NCBI GenBank assembly: GCA_035610365.1
Contig: CM069432.1
Location: 224,896,532 to 224,960,531 of the forward strand
Origin: Aquatica leii
Taxonomy: Eukaryota > Arthropoda > Insecta > Coleoptera > Lampyridae
DNA length: 64,000 nucleotides
Direction: 5' to 3'
Positions within the stretch are counted from its first letter, which is position 1. Every line of letters starts with the position of its first letter. A program made the translations under genes and the position numbers. The notes below the pieces were generated by a model. The model had not been told where the DNA came from. It saw only the letters and a list, made by a program, of their open reading frames with translations, and did no database searches. Positions 11,161-23,536 of this stretch are shown here, piece after piece.

Positions 11161-12039
11161 AATAATTGTAGGAGCTTAATATTTCTTAAAATACAGTTTT
11201 AAGATCCTCCTAAAATGTTTATTTAGTTGAAAATGTTTTCCTATTCAATTGATAGGATCCTTCAAGGTGGAGGGACGGCAAAAATAAAATCAACCTCGTA
11301 TGTTGTTAAGGCGACGTTTCGTTGGCTTTAGTGCTCAACTTCTTCAGGCCAGTCTATATAATTTAAAACATCAACAATCAGTAATACATATTACACATCA
11401 ATACAATAGTTATAACATTAAAATCTATCATTAACAATTAAAAAATCGTATTTTACATTAATATGAAAAAGGTGACTAGAAAACCAAATCGAAAAAAATT
11501 AAAATCACACATATTCAATAAAAGTACCTTAATGCAACTACAGTATTACTAAATATAATAATAAGATAATATAAAGCGATAAAATAAAATAAAACCAATT
11601 AAGAAAACTTACCAACAATTTAGTGGTTGGTTTTACCCCAGTTTTCTTAATTGGTTTTATTTTATTTTATCGCTTTATATTATCTTATTATTATATTTAG
11701 TAATACTGTAGTTGCATTAAGGTACTTTTATTGAATATGTGTGATTTTAATTTTTTTCGATTTGGTTTTCTAGTCACCTTTTTTCATATTAATGTAAAAT
11801 ACGATTTTTTAATTGTTAATGATAGATTTTAATGTTATAACTATTGTATTGATGTGTAATATGTATTACTGATTGTTTGATGTTTTAAATTATATAGACT
11901 GGCCTGAAGAAGTTGAGCACTAAAGCCAACGAAACGTCGCCTTAACAACATACGAGGTTGATTTTATTTTTGCCGTCCCTCCACCTTGAAGGATCCTATC
12001 AATTGAATAGGAAAACATTTTCAACTAAATAATTGTAGG
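11161..12039. mobile_element. Fold-back insertion with ~390-bp arms, PLE-type 3' end
   Basis: Left arm about 11,219-11,610 and right arm about 11,639-12,030 are almost exact reverse complements (one-base indel near 11,374/11,878), with a loop of about 30 bases (ACCAACAATTTAGTGGTTGG). The direct repeat AATAATTGTAGG lies at 11,161-11,172 and again at 12,028-12,039, a plausible 12-bp target duplication. Each arm holds CCTGAAGAAGTTGAG...CCAACGAAACGTCG, a hammerhead-like core with a GTTG/CAAC stem II as in PLE 3' ends, so each arm is probably the 3' part of a PLE family different from those at 7 and 60 kb. No protein is encoded. The high identity means the inversion is recent or is kept even by gene conversion. 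Confidence 0.85.
11900..11960 (+). ncRNA. Hammerhead-like core in fold-back right arm
   Basis: CTGAAGA (11,904-11,910), a four-base stem II GTTG (11,912-11,915) with CAAC (11,927-11,930), then GAAA (11,931-11,934). This is the order expected of a hammerhead core. The mirror copy lies on the minus strand near 11,325-11,347. Stems I and III are not clear to me, so activity is uncertain. Confidence 0.45.
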
Positions 12040-12399
12040 TTAATAACCAAATTATTAAAATAAAAACAGAATTGGACAATTTGGAGCTACAAAATTCCTG
12101 AAGTAGTCTGGCAAATAAACTTCTTATTAACAACAATAATTGTGGTCTACATCATCTGACGATTATGAACACACAAATTGTTTTTTGGTGTTTATCAATG
12201 TTTAAAAGATTCAGTTGCTTTTTCCAAACATGCATAATATCAAAGTTGTGACGTTTGTGTGTTAATGTAGTATATAACAACAATCACAAACAAATTTTGC
12301 TTTATTACAATAAATAACAACGTAAATTTTGTACAAATCAATTTTTATCATATAATTATATCGTCATGATACTCGTGTAATTCGGTTTTGTTAAATAGT

Positions 12400-13400
12400 C
12401 GGTAGGTTAAAATTTTTTTTAAAAATTGTCCTCGACACGCCCACCTTTCGCCGTCAATTGTCAATTTTTATAAGCGCGTATTTATGCACTTTCCGATAAT
12501 GTTTTATTTGGGGTTAGTAATATTTGTGTATTAGGGGTTTTAACTGATTATTTCCTACTTGTCTATAGCGGATTTCCATACCCGCCACACGTTTCTTTTA
12601 TCGGCGAAGATAACAAACAGATGGCATGTTCAGGGAAAACTTTCCATGACGTCATGTTACTATAGCTATTCACACCGTCAAGGGGTTGGAAACTTTTAAA
12701 GTTGCGATTTCTTATGGGAGAAAAAACCACCATCAATTGCTAAAATAACTCGAGGGGAAACGCCGCGCATTCGCTATCGCAAATGACTGTATGCTTTAAA
12801 AACGAAATTTACTTGTGTTAATGCCGTGTGTACGTTTTGTGTTAGATTTAATATTACGTCTAAGGTAATACAGGTACAAAATAAGCTAATTCCCTACTGG
12901 ATAAATCCTAATTGCGAGTATTACAATTTCTAATTTTACGATTAGTACTTCGTTGGTCATGTCGATTGTTGACCGTACGTACATGTTAGGTTAACACAAT
13001 TAATTATAAGATGATTTTGTGCGTTACAAAGTCGTGTGCAGTGTGCTTTGAGTCTCTAAGTCTTTATTTTTTTGTTATATATATTTGTGATTTTGAATTT
13101 ACAAATAAAAAGTCATTCCTTCTTCGAATGCAAAAGTTTAGACCGACTACGTCAGTTTACTGTGCGACGTGTTGCCGTTTGGTCCGACTCATGTATTAGC
13201 GTTTGGAAAATTTACGTAATTATATTTATGTACCTTCTTCGTCCTCTTTGGAAATTGTCTGTGATAAAATAAACATGTATATTGTGTTATTAATTCTGTC
13301 GTTATTTGTTCTTTTCCAGCTACGGGTAGAATTAAACGATATCTCTCTAATTTAATCTTTCATCGTTTGGCCCTTTTTTAATTTCAATTTATAATTTTGC
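12400..13400. promoter_or_regulatory. CpG-richer non-repeat block, possible promoter/5' UTR
   Basis: Markedly richer in G, C and CpG than the neighbours, without transposon ends. It holds a perfect 12-base palindrome CATGACGTCATG (about 12,645-12,656; core TGACGTCA, the CREB/ATF site) and GC-rich patches such as GAAACGCCGCGCATTCGC near 12,760. It ends with a pyrimidine tract and TTCTTTTCCAG near 13,320 that could be a splice acceptor. No convincing coding exon follows. It could be the promoter and untranslated first exon of an unidentified gene. Orientation is unknown; the acceptor-like site would fit the plus strand. Confidence 0.3.
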
Positions 13401-13955
13401 ATCACATAGCCTGCGACTCCCTCTCCGGGACAACTGTGTAACAATTCTTTTATTATTGCGTAATTAGTCTTTTAGTGCTAAAAGGACGTACCCCACATTT
13501 ATAAAATTATAGTTTTTTGATGTTATTATCCACATTTACATAAAATCTGACGTCAGATGTAACACAAGTAAACTAAAAATAAATCAGATTCTAAAGAGTT
13601 AAACCACAAACACTACACTTTTTACGATTTTACCACATCTTCAACTGCTTCTTCTTTATGACAACTTTTAACCCTCTTTTACCACAACAAAAAGTCATCA
13701 AAAGCTGAACCTAATAACATTTTACATAACTACTTGCCGGTGCCGTTCTAATGTTTACGAAACTGTAGTGGCGATTAGTGTATAAAAATTCTAGGGTGCA
13801 AAACCCTCAGACGTACAAAAAAAAACAATACAAATTATCATGAATTAAATTATTTAAACATATTTATAAAACATTAATTAATAAGTTCATATTTTACTTT
13901 CAGCAAATAAATACGTTAGCTTGTGCGCTAGAAATAAATATTAGAAAGATAAAAG
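13401..13955. other. No gene recognised
   Basis: Moderately AT-rich, directly upstream of the Jockey ORF1 fragment. It may include the decayed 5' UTR of that element, but nothing diagnostic is visible. Confidence 0.35.
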
Positions 13956-14545
13956 TTGAAAATGACTTTTAACCAACCTAATAGTTTTTGCTACCAGATT
14001 TACTTTAAAATAGTATTTAAATATCTACAACACTCAACTGACATTGACGAAATTAAACAAAATCTAGCACATCAAGTAGCAAACGTCTGCAATATTAAGC
14101 ATAAGTCTTCTAAAAACTTGCTTCCAATGTTCATAGTTGAATTAAAGCAAACAGCTCTGCATTCTAAAAGAATAATATCACAGCCAGCATACTCCGAGAT
14201 GTCTGAAATGCACATAATACCATAAAACGATAAAATTTTTGCAAAAAGCTAAAAACGATCAAGTAGCTTTTGTGCAAACTACAGATGTTGCATTATTCAA
14301 ACATAGCTACAAAAAACCTATACCCGTGACTTAGAGGCAATATTGGCATATACAGTCGTAAATCTTTTGCGTAATCTAAAATTCAAGCGAGCACCTCTTT
14401 TACTGCTATAGTAAATTCCCAACCATGTTATAATACTTATATGACAGAAAACGCAAACCCTCAAACCTTAACAACAGCATCAGCAAGCGCACGGCATAAC
14501 AAAATTAAGCGACCTGACAACAATTGTCGTTACTAAAATGGGGAC
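13956..14545 (+). pseudogene. Jockey-type LINE ORF1 (gag-like) fragment
   Basis: Reads YLQHSTDIDEIKQNLAHQVA and then VCNIKHKSSKNLLPMFIVEL, the pattern of the nucleic-acid-binding domain in insect Jockey-clade ORF1 proteins (I..L...GH.V.NV.NIKH.....PLP.FFVEL). After a stop near 14,225, stretches like SYKKPIPVT and QYWHIQS suggest the next part, with stops. In the family ORF1 coats the RNA and precedes ORF2, which is the order here. Dead copy. Confidence 0.65.
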
Positions 14546-16575
14546 AATCATGAATCTACTTATTACATTAATAAATATACATACTCATGAAGTTAAAGCG
14601 TTTATAGATAATAACAATATCGACATACTCCTCATCTAGGGATCCCATTTCACCAACCAAACCTATCTTAAATTCCTTAAATTCAACCAATACCCCACAA
14701 ATAACCAGGATGGCACTGCCCATGGCGGTACAGCCCTAATAATACGCAATAGCATTAAACATCATGAACTGGGTAATTATCAACTAAATCATATACAAAT
14801 TGCTACCGTTTTATTCAAAGAGAAATGTGCTCTATTTGCAGTTTTGGAAATTTATAGCCCGCCTAAGCTTATAATTAGTAGAGCAGACTACAAACACTTC
14901 TTCAAGACCTTTGGTAACACATTTATCCTAACCAGCAATTTTAATGCTAAGCGTAAACAGTGGGGCTCACGTGTAACAAGGTCAGGGCGAAGAAAGCTAC
15001 TTGCTGCCATACAAGCAAATATTCTATGGTACTTATCTACTGGTAAACCAACCTATTAGCGTACCGACCGTAAAAAACTTTCAGACTTAATTGATTTTGC
15101 TATCATAAAAGGTTTCTCGGCTCATCAATGCCAAATCAAATCATCCTTTGAATTAACTATTCAGCCATATTTATTACTACAAACTCTAGCATAATTACTA
15201 TGCAGAAAAAACCTACATTATACAACAAAAACACTGGTAAAAACTACTTTTGAGATAGACTAGACTATCTACTAAATCTGTCAATGCCACTTAAATCTGA
15301 GTACAATATTATGCGATCTGTGATGAATCTTACGAAACTGATTAAACAAGCAGCATGGGAAGCAACACCAGCACCAAAACTACTAAATCACCCTGCAAAT
15401 GTAAATTGTGCCGCTGAAATTAAAATACAGGAAAAAAAAGACTAAGAGCTTGTTAGCAGCTGACCAAGTCTGATGCTGATAAGAGAGCGCTTAACAAAGC
15501 TGCTATACAACTAAAAAAACTATTACTCAAGCATAAAAATTTTAGTAGTCAGAATTGCCTAGAAAATCTATCTGCTTTAGAACACACAGACTATTCGCTT
15601 GGGAAAGCGGTGCGCAAAATAAAAAAACCAACTCAAAATATTTCATCCATCAAAAACGAAGACGAATCCTGGGTTCGAAAAAGCTATAAGAAGATTGCTG
15701 TTTTTGTCAATTATCTAACCAGCGTTTTCAAGCCTCACCCCTCGAAATGTCTACAAGAAGACTAAAACCAAGGCTAAAAAGGCTCTATGTAACTATCTGA
15801 TAACTGGAGATGTTATTAAACAACTGATTGAAAAAGTTATTCGTTATTTCACTCATATATGCAATGCTATCAGAAGAGTAGATCACTTCCCAACCTTATA
15901 GAAAATAGCCTAAATAGTTCTAAAACCAGGTACACCCCCAAGGAAAGTTTGATCTTACGGACCTTTTGGTATCCTTCTAGTGCTCTCAGAAATTTATGAA
16001 AAATTAATTCTAATGAGAATTAAGTCAGTACAAAACACCCTAGAGTAGATACCAAATCTCTAATCCTCTGATCTTGAAAACAGCATATTTTGTTTAGCTT
16101 CATTTTTAGACTCCTAACTTACTTTTGATTTAGTTTGGCATGCAGGGTTATGCTAAAAACTAAAAACATCATTGTCCCAGCAAATATATACAATCATCAA
16201 GTCGTACCTGACTAATAGGCAGTTTTCAGTTAAATATAGAGAAAATAGACTGATCTCAAATCAATATCATCTGGAGTGCCCTAGAGAAGTGTTTGGGTCC
16301 AATACTATTGAATCTTCTGTACAGCGAACTTTCCAATTTCAAGACGAATCACCACTGTTGCCTTTGCTGATGACATAGCAATAGTAGCATCTCATGTCGG
16401 AGCTGATACTGCATCTACATATCTACACATTTAAGCATATTTAAACAGAATCCAACAGTGGCTCAAACTCTGGAGAATTCAAATTAATGAATCTAAATCT
16501 TACCACATCAACTTCATGTTGAAAAAAAGCAACTGTCTACCAGTTGACGTCTGGTCTATATATGACAGTTTACGC
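14546..16575 (+). pseudogene. Jockey-type LINE ORF2 (endonuclease + RT), decayed
   Basis: An apurinic-type endonuclease comes first: GSHFTNQTY, DGTAHGGTALIIR, IYSPPKLIIS, TSNFNAKRKQWGSR (FNAK from the catalytic GDFNAKH block) and SDLIDFAIIKGF. A linker with DADKRALNKAAIQLKK and YSLGKAVRKIKKPT follows. The reverse transcriptase comes next: YEKLILMRIKSV, LVWHAGL, SYLTNRQFSVKYRE and ADDIAIVASHVGADTAS (catalytic ADD), then WLKLWRIQINESKS. Many stops and frameshifts. The copy breaks off before the thumb and 3' end near 16,575. Jockey-clade LINEs insert by target-primed reverse transcription; this one cannot. Confidence 0.88.
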
Positions 16576-19500
16576 TGTAATCTTATCTGAAACATATAGT
16601 GTACTTATTGCCTTTTATTATGGGCAGATTGCATATATAAAAAAGAGTTAAATAAAACATTAATTTATTAAAATCGTTGTTTAAAAAAAAGTAAGGTAAC
16701 TATCTATTTCTTTATATTTGAGCTAAAATTAAAGTCCATGTCTGTATATATAGCAAAGCATTTATATGCAGTTTTCACGTGCGAAATGGTTTGCGCTCTT
16801 ATAACCTGTGCTGTTTCCAAATTTAGTATTGATTGATTGATGGTACGTGTAGGTCGTTTTCTAAGTAAAATGGTATATTTGTCGTAAGTAGTTTTGAGAT
16901 TTTTGAAAATTACTTGTTTTTACGTATAAATTAGATACATATATATTTAACTTACAAACATTTTAAAAAATGTAACCTACTTTAAGCCCAAACTCACGAA
17001 ACGCCACTGCAAAACTATTTTATGAAAATTTAAAAGTAGTAGTTCTTTTTAGGTAAATTTATAAAGTAGAAGCAAAGACTGTAAAGTAAAAACCTAAACA
17101 TCTTATAGAAATGTTTGTATCAACAAATGTTTTGCAAAACTATATGATAACACTCATTGAACAAATACTTTTATTTTTGCGCATACCAGTTTGCGTTGTT
17201 TATATGCAAAATAATTTAGAAACTCTTACGGATTTGTTTGTATACAAAAGAGTAAAATTTAAAATAAAATGTTGACAAAACTGTTAAATATAAACTTAAT
17301 TTATGCTAAAGTTACTATGCGTCGGTAATTACAATTTACACAAAGTGGTTACGTAGAGTTTCAGAATATTTATTCAAAATAATAATACAGTGTATTATTT
17401 GAAGTGAAGTATCGGTACTTTTAAAAATCAACTGGTAATTAACATAGAGGTGTATTAGTTTACAACATTATGATTTACTTAAATGCAATTTATAGTTAAA
17501 TTCATATTTATTAGAATACAAACATTAAATTAGTTGTTACCTATTATAGAAATAATCATTTTATTAATCTACTATTGTACATATATCAAGCATTAGATAT
17601 CTCTGATTTTTACAAATAATCTGCGTTCGTGTTGTCTGCGATGCCAGATTAGAAAATAAGAAATTATTTTGTATATCTTTATATATAAATGAAAATTTGA
17701 ACTACGTTGTTCAAGATTATTAAAAGAATTAAATACTAAACAATTAGTGATGCAAACAACATTATAAAAATTAACACCACGTAAGCTATCTGTATACTAC
17801 ATTATTTTTGGTAGAAACTTTTGTAGAAGTATATTTTTAAGATATATACTGTTAAAGTAATCCGTTCTCAAAGTGGATCGACTTTGTTAACACATCAAAT
17901 TTTATGTATAAGTTTGTGTTCTTATATTTGCCATTGCCGTGTTAACTTTTTCACACTACTATATGCGGTGCTGCGAAACTCATTAGTAATAAAAGTTATT
18001 AGTACAATTACATTCTTATAATTTAATTTTTGTACTGCATAACGTATATTTGCATAATAAATTAAACAAATATTATAAAATAAATACTATTCAAAAAAAA
18101 ATTATATCTTAAAACGATAGTAATAACTTTTTAGTAACGTAACGTAAAGATCATAATTAAATTACAATTTTGTATAAATATTATATTCTAATTTATATCG
18201 GCGTTAAAATAAGGTTTGTTCTAATTTTATGCATAGTTTAGTAGTTAACAATTTTTGCCTACAATTTTTTTAACTATTATTTGATGTTATTAATGCTTTG
18301 CACTAAAACTAGTTGTAATACTTTAACTAGTCTATAAGTTTTGTCTCACATAAATTAAATCATCTTTAATTTTTTTATTTTATTTTAAATAAACTTTTAA
18401 ATCAGCATACTTCGTTTAAAAAAACTGATTTAAAGAATATTAAAAGTAAAATAGTAAATTGGTAAAATAATAAATTTAATAATTCTTTGTTACAATTATT
18501 AATGCATTATATAAGTATTACGACTTTTACAATTTATTGATAAATATAAACGCTTTTTAACAATTTAGCTGACGGTGCGTACTTTTCCAGCAATTCATCA
18601 TAATTTATTCATGACAACTAACTTTTTTCTTTTGATGTCTTAGATACCATCAAAAGCAATCAACTTACAGTTTTATTGATTTTTTTATATAAACCATTAC
18701 AATTTTATTTTTATTGTTGTTAAAAACGTATAATATGTGCGTTTTTCACGACATTTGTATATATCTTAATGGTTTTATGGTACTTAATAATACATTATGG
18801 CAAAGATGTTTATATAAAACTTTACAAAATAAAATTAAACATAAAAATGGTTTGCTACGTTTCTAAATAACTAAAATTTATAATTAAAAAATCTTAGTTT
18901 TGCTGTAAATAAATTTTATTACAATACACTAACAGCTAAAAGTTAGATCTGAGCTAGAAATTTACATAATTATGTGCCTAAGTACTTCATTAGTAAAATC
19001 TCAGGTCTACATATATTACAAATATGAATTTTAATGCGAATTTGCTTTTATACGTTACAAGTGAAAATTAACTTAAACTAGAGCAACATTACGAAGTTCT
19101 GATGCAAATTCTATGCGCAATACTTAGATACATACATAGTACAATTAAAATCTACGTTTAGCAGGACATAAAACTTACCATTTCAACAAGCTTTTGTAAC
19201 AAATCTACTATACGTAAAGACAAGATCGTAAAGTCAATTTACACTTTGTATACTTTTGTAAAACCTATTTTAGTTCAAAAGCAAATAATTCGATTTAACA
19301 AAGTTAAGTGCTAAAGCGTCTACGGTTTTTTTATTATGTTATCGTTAACTTACATTTTCTTTTCTGAAGAAATTGTTAAAAAGAGTTTTTACTCATTAAC
19401 ATTTAAATTATTTTAATGACTGAAACACTTAAGATTTTTAATAGCGCTGAAATTTTTGTTTTTTTTTAAACTTTGTTTATATTTTTATGAGTATTCTGAT

Positions 19501-19940
19501 TGTGTGTACGTACCTTGTATGTTCTTATAATACATCTGATTTTAATTTTTTAAGAACTGTTAAATTATAGTTAAAAAAATGATAAATATAACCATTCTCT
19601 AGAAATGTTAGATGTAACAAAACTTTTTGCATCTAATTAAAAAACTGGCAAATAGCAATATTTGTGCAATGACTAGCATTTTGCATATGTAAAACAATTT
19701 AGTAACACTATAAATGTTATCAAGTAATTTTTAAAATCATAATTTACACCCCTTTTATACGTCATGTTTAAAGTTTGTTAATGACTAAAACTAGCAATTT
19801 TTTTTTGGATAGTAATTATGTTTGGGTATAACATAAGTGTACACTTTTTGAAGACAAACTTTTTGAATAGCAAATCTTATACTTTTTGATATATCATTGT
19901 ACAAATGTCAAAATTTGAATTCATACTGCTGTTCTAAAAA
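16576..19940. other. Long AT-rich stretch, nothing recognised
   Basis: About 3.4 kb without a credible exon, repeat end or transposon fragment. It is composed of A/T runs with scattered short words. Intergenic or intronic. Confidence 0.4.
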
Positions 19941-19944
19941 AAGG

Positions 19945-21420
19945 AAAGCCAGGAATAAATATGATTTTTGTGCAAATAAAAAATTTTTGCTGCAAATAAT
20001 GATTGTCACTGAAGCTAAAAAAAGAAAAAGATAAAAAAAGCAGTCAATACGTTATCATCACGTGATGGTAGCGTAAGTGACAATAAATTTATTTAAAATT
20101 CAAAATTAAAACAGTCCAAGACAAAGTAATTGAAGTCACTGCCAATAAAATAAAAACAGTTTCAAAGATTTGCGATGGATGGCGTGTCTGATAGAGCCAC
20201 AGTATATACATCATATGTTTCAGTTGTCGTGGGTCATTAGGTGCAAAGAAAAAAAATAAAGGCACGTGATAGAACTGCATTTTTATACATTAACGGAAAA
20301 TAGACAAAACGGTAACAATAGTTCAAAAACATGGATCTAAATTATAACAGAACAATAGAGAAGAAACATATTTCCTTAGTAAAAGAGGCAAGATCTATGT
20401 ATGTAAGTTATGTACCTCGTGTCACTGGGTCTGCAAAAAAAATTGAATCTACTATTAGTAACTTTTTTTAACAGAAAATCTTTTTTTACAAAATCTTATA
20501 GGACTATGTTAGTAGTACAAATTCCAACACAAGAAAATATGATGGTTAGATTGCTGGAAAAACGCCCGAAAACAGTTGCGGTAGATAATTTTTTATTACA
20601 TATAAATGAATTACTTTTAAAACATTATTTTTTCATTTACCGGAAAGCCTTTAAAAATTGTGTTGCTTATTGTACCATTTTGTAAAATTAAAGGATCAAT
20701 CTTTTTAACAACTAGTGATTTGAGTATAGACCAACTTTACTTACATAGAATTGTTTCAGCTGGTAGTAAGTAGTTTTGATCGGGATGACATAGATCAGAA
20801 ATCACCTGAGAAGCTTTCTTATCCGGGATAGCTGCCTAGACAAAATCGTATTTTACGTCTATATGTAGGAAAAAAATCCCGACGATAATTTGATCGTGCC
20901 AGCAACGTTTGTAATAAAAGTTTATGCACCAACTTTATTTGACATTAAACACGATACAAACTGCAAAAACCTTCAAAATATTTACCAGAAAATCTAAAAA
21001 TAATCGTAGATGGTGTAATGCAAAGAAACACTTATTTTGCCCATTACAAAAATCTGCTGCTTTCCATGATGACAGACAAAGAAATCATGTTTGGAAACTG
21101 GCTGTTTCGGCAAGTTTAGCAGGCACGTACCATGTCATTATTGACAACATCGAGACATTTTTTTGACTGATTGGTAGTGCGAGATAACAAAACCACCATT
21201 AATAAAGGATCTAACAGTCTATGAAATTAAATCTTCTTTAGACAGCGATGGAGGAAACGCTTTGGATTTTTAGAACTTTCGTGTCACACACAAGCTATAA
21301 AACGAGCAGTCAAGATTACTACGGAGGCAACCTTTCCTTGTACACAAAAATGAAGAAATGGGTTAATATAGTCAACGCTTGAGCTACGAGTAATCATGTC
21401 CAAAAAGATTTTAAAATGAT
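19945..21420 (+). pseudogene. Relic of an unnamed multicopy insect repeat protein
   Basis: Plus-strand fragments in changing frames read KKRKKIKKAVNTLSSRDGS, VKEARSMYVSYVPRVTGSA, ENLKIIVDGVMQRNTYFAHY, LLLSMMTDKEIM, SSLDSDGG and LSCHTQAIKRAVKITTEAT. The last block resembles a sequence I associate with multicopy insect proteins of unknown function (...CHTQAVERCVKLVTEAS...), usually found in repeat-derived loci. I cannot name the element superfamily or the activity. More than ten frame breaks show that it is dead. It could belong with the IS630-type relic that follows, but orientation and family differ. Confidence 0.4.
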
Positions 21421-21625
21421 CTGAATTTTACTTATTTTTTACTCATAATGTATGGTTTTGTTCATTTTTATTATAGTTTACTCTATTAAATGTGTGTTTT
21501 TGAAACTCGATGTGAAAGCATTATGTTTTATTTTAGGATTATGAAAAAAAAACATAGTTTAATATAATAATAAAACTGAAATTTTTTAAAAATTGCTTTA
21601 CATTTGGGGTCCACAATAGTACATA

Positions 21626-22440
21626 CAGGGTGTATCTAATTAACGGGTTGTTATTTTAGAATTAGAGAATAAATACATTCTGCGCATTCTTTTCAAGTAC
21701 ACTAGATGATGGAGAAGCCAAAAATTGTTCGTTACTATCGTAGACAATTATAAATTCTGTCTTATTACATTTGCTGCTGAAAAAAATAGATTTTGCAGCT
21801 CTATTATTATTTATTATTTACGAGAGTTTTGTATACTTCATCTTTCACATAATTTTATAAAAAGTCGAAAAAGTTAATATCTGGCCTACGCGCTGACCAA
21901 AGTTTAGTGCCGTTTCTTTTAATCCAACGACCAGTAAAAATTATAATTTAGAAATCGCATCATATACGCGAAGGAGCTGTATTGTGGATAAACCACATTG
22001 TTCCGCAAACTTCAAGAGGTAAATCATCAAATTCTTCACCCAAAAGGTTTGTAAAAGTAAAAGTCGCTTGGAAGTCTTTTCAGTAAAAAAACTGTCTAAT
22101 TAAACTAGTTTTAAAAATACCCGCTCAAACATTAATAGAAAGCCGCCACTGTAAGTTACTTTGTTAAATTTCATGAGGGTTTTCTTTATTTCAAACAAGC
22201 GTGTTGTGAAAATTCAGCATTTCACTTCGTATAAAACAACACTCATCTGAAAATAATATTTTGGCACTGAAGTCTAGGTCAAAAACTTTTTTTTGCTGCA
22301 ACCACTCACAAAAATCAAGGTGCCGCTCAAAATCGACGTCAGTTAACTGTCGAGCTCGTTGAACATGGCAACGGGACAAAAATAATTCCTTAAAACACAA
22401 TGTAGCGTACTATAATACACGTGGTGCTACTTCGTGTCCA
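21626..22440 (-). pseudogene. IS630/mariner-type transposase relic
   Basis: The plus-strand end at 21,626 starts CAGGGTGTATCTAATTAACG after TA, matching the CAGGGTG terminus of the 2.8-kb element. On the minus strand from about 22,400 the transposase reads CHVQRARQLTDVDFERHLDF and CEWLQQKKVFDLDFSAKILF followed by SDECCFIRSE (first Asp). Then comes GEEFDDLPLEV, TMWFIHNTAPS (the second Asp region, with HDGAPAH changed to HNTAPS), RWIKRNGTKLWSARRPDINF (third Asp) and YVKDEVYKTL. The N-terminal helix-turn-helix part is missing or unreadable and the right TIR was not found, so the 5' part is truncated. Confidence 0.75.
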
Positions 22441-23485
22441 ACCTTTTACAATTTACAAATTCAATACATTGAAAAAAAACAAATATTTTTTTCTTTTTTA
22501 TTTTATTGAAAAGATTTATTCTTTTTCCTTTGCAAATACATGGGGTGATCTTTCTTGATCACGGCTTTTATAGACAAGAGAACAGCTCCAGTTTTTACAA
22601 GTCCTTGCATACATTCCAAAATAAAGTTACGTGTTTATTAAGATATTGCTCAACCCACCGTACGTTAAAGCAGTATTACTGTTGTACATTTCATTTAAAT
22701 TAAATACGAGTACGTTTACACGAATCACAAAATAAATCAGATTGTTGAACTCAGTTCTAAGAAAACTGAATTTTGCATTTAATTATCTGAAGTCTTGTTT
22801 TGGTTACAACCAAAGATAAACGTGATCATGAAACAAACATCTGCTTCAATTATTTAAACAACAATTAATTTTCTAGATGATAGAAAATAGAAAACAATAA
22901 TTAACACAATACGTTTCACGGACTTTACAGCATTTACAACCATCATTATTTTATCCTATAGTTACAATCAACAAACAATTTTTATTTGCTTAGATAGTCA
23001 GGACCGGCCTGAAAACTTTAATTGCAAATATCTTAAAATCCAATTTTTAAAGGAAACATTTTTATTTAACACTACAAGGACACTACTCGTTGAGTTTGTA
23101 TTAGCATTTCAAATACACTCAGTAAGTATATAAAAAAAAACAAATGTTGTTAAATTTTAAAACATAATTACATACTAACTATGTTTTTTAATTTATTTTT
23201 ATTTATATATTTTTACATGTTTTGAACGTATTCCATATTTAAAAATAAATCACATTTATCCTAAAAATAGCAACGAAATAAATTGATTAGCAGTCTTGTT
23301 AGTGATTACAAAGAACACACATGAAAAAACGTTTTAAATAGAACAACACTTTGCAGCTTTGTTAGATACGGAAACGCTAAAGTCAACAGAACAACCCTTA
23401 ATGCGAGATAATAACGTGCAATTCTGAGAAGGCAAACTTGCAATTACTAAGTCACAATGATAGATATTAATTAGCAAATTCAACA
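22441..23485. other. No gene recognised
   Basis: AT-rich, with short open frames of no recognisable family. TTAACCCGTAACTG near 23,483 has the shape of a piggyBac end (TTAA-CCC) and may be the left border of the next element, but no partner was found on the right. Confidence 0.35.
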
Positions 23486-23536
23486 GATTAACCCGTAACT
23501 GATGTGAAGCCATTTTAAGTACGCGCACACTGTTTA

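Noticed and set aside
13011..13272. Two overlapping plus-strand open frames in the CpG-richer block
   Set aside because: No recognisable domain or codon pattern. The block is better explained as regulatory or untranslated sequence, though this is unproven.
23483..23500. TTAACCCGTAACTG as left border of the 23.5-25.3 kb piggyBac
   Set aside because: No matching GGG-TTAA end was found on the right side, so the border stays unassigned.
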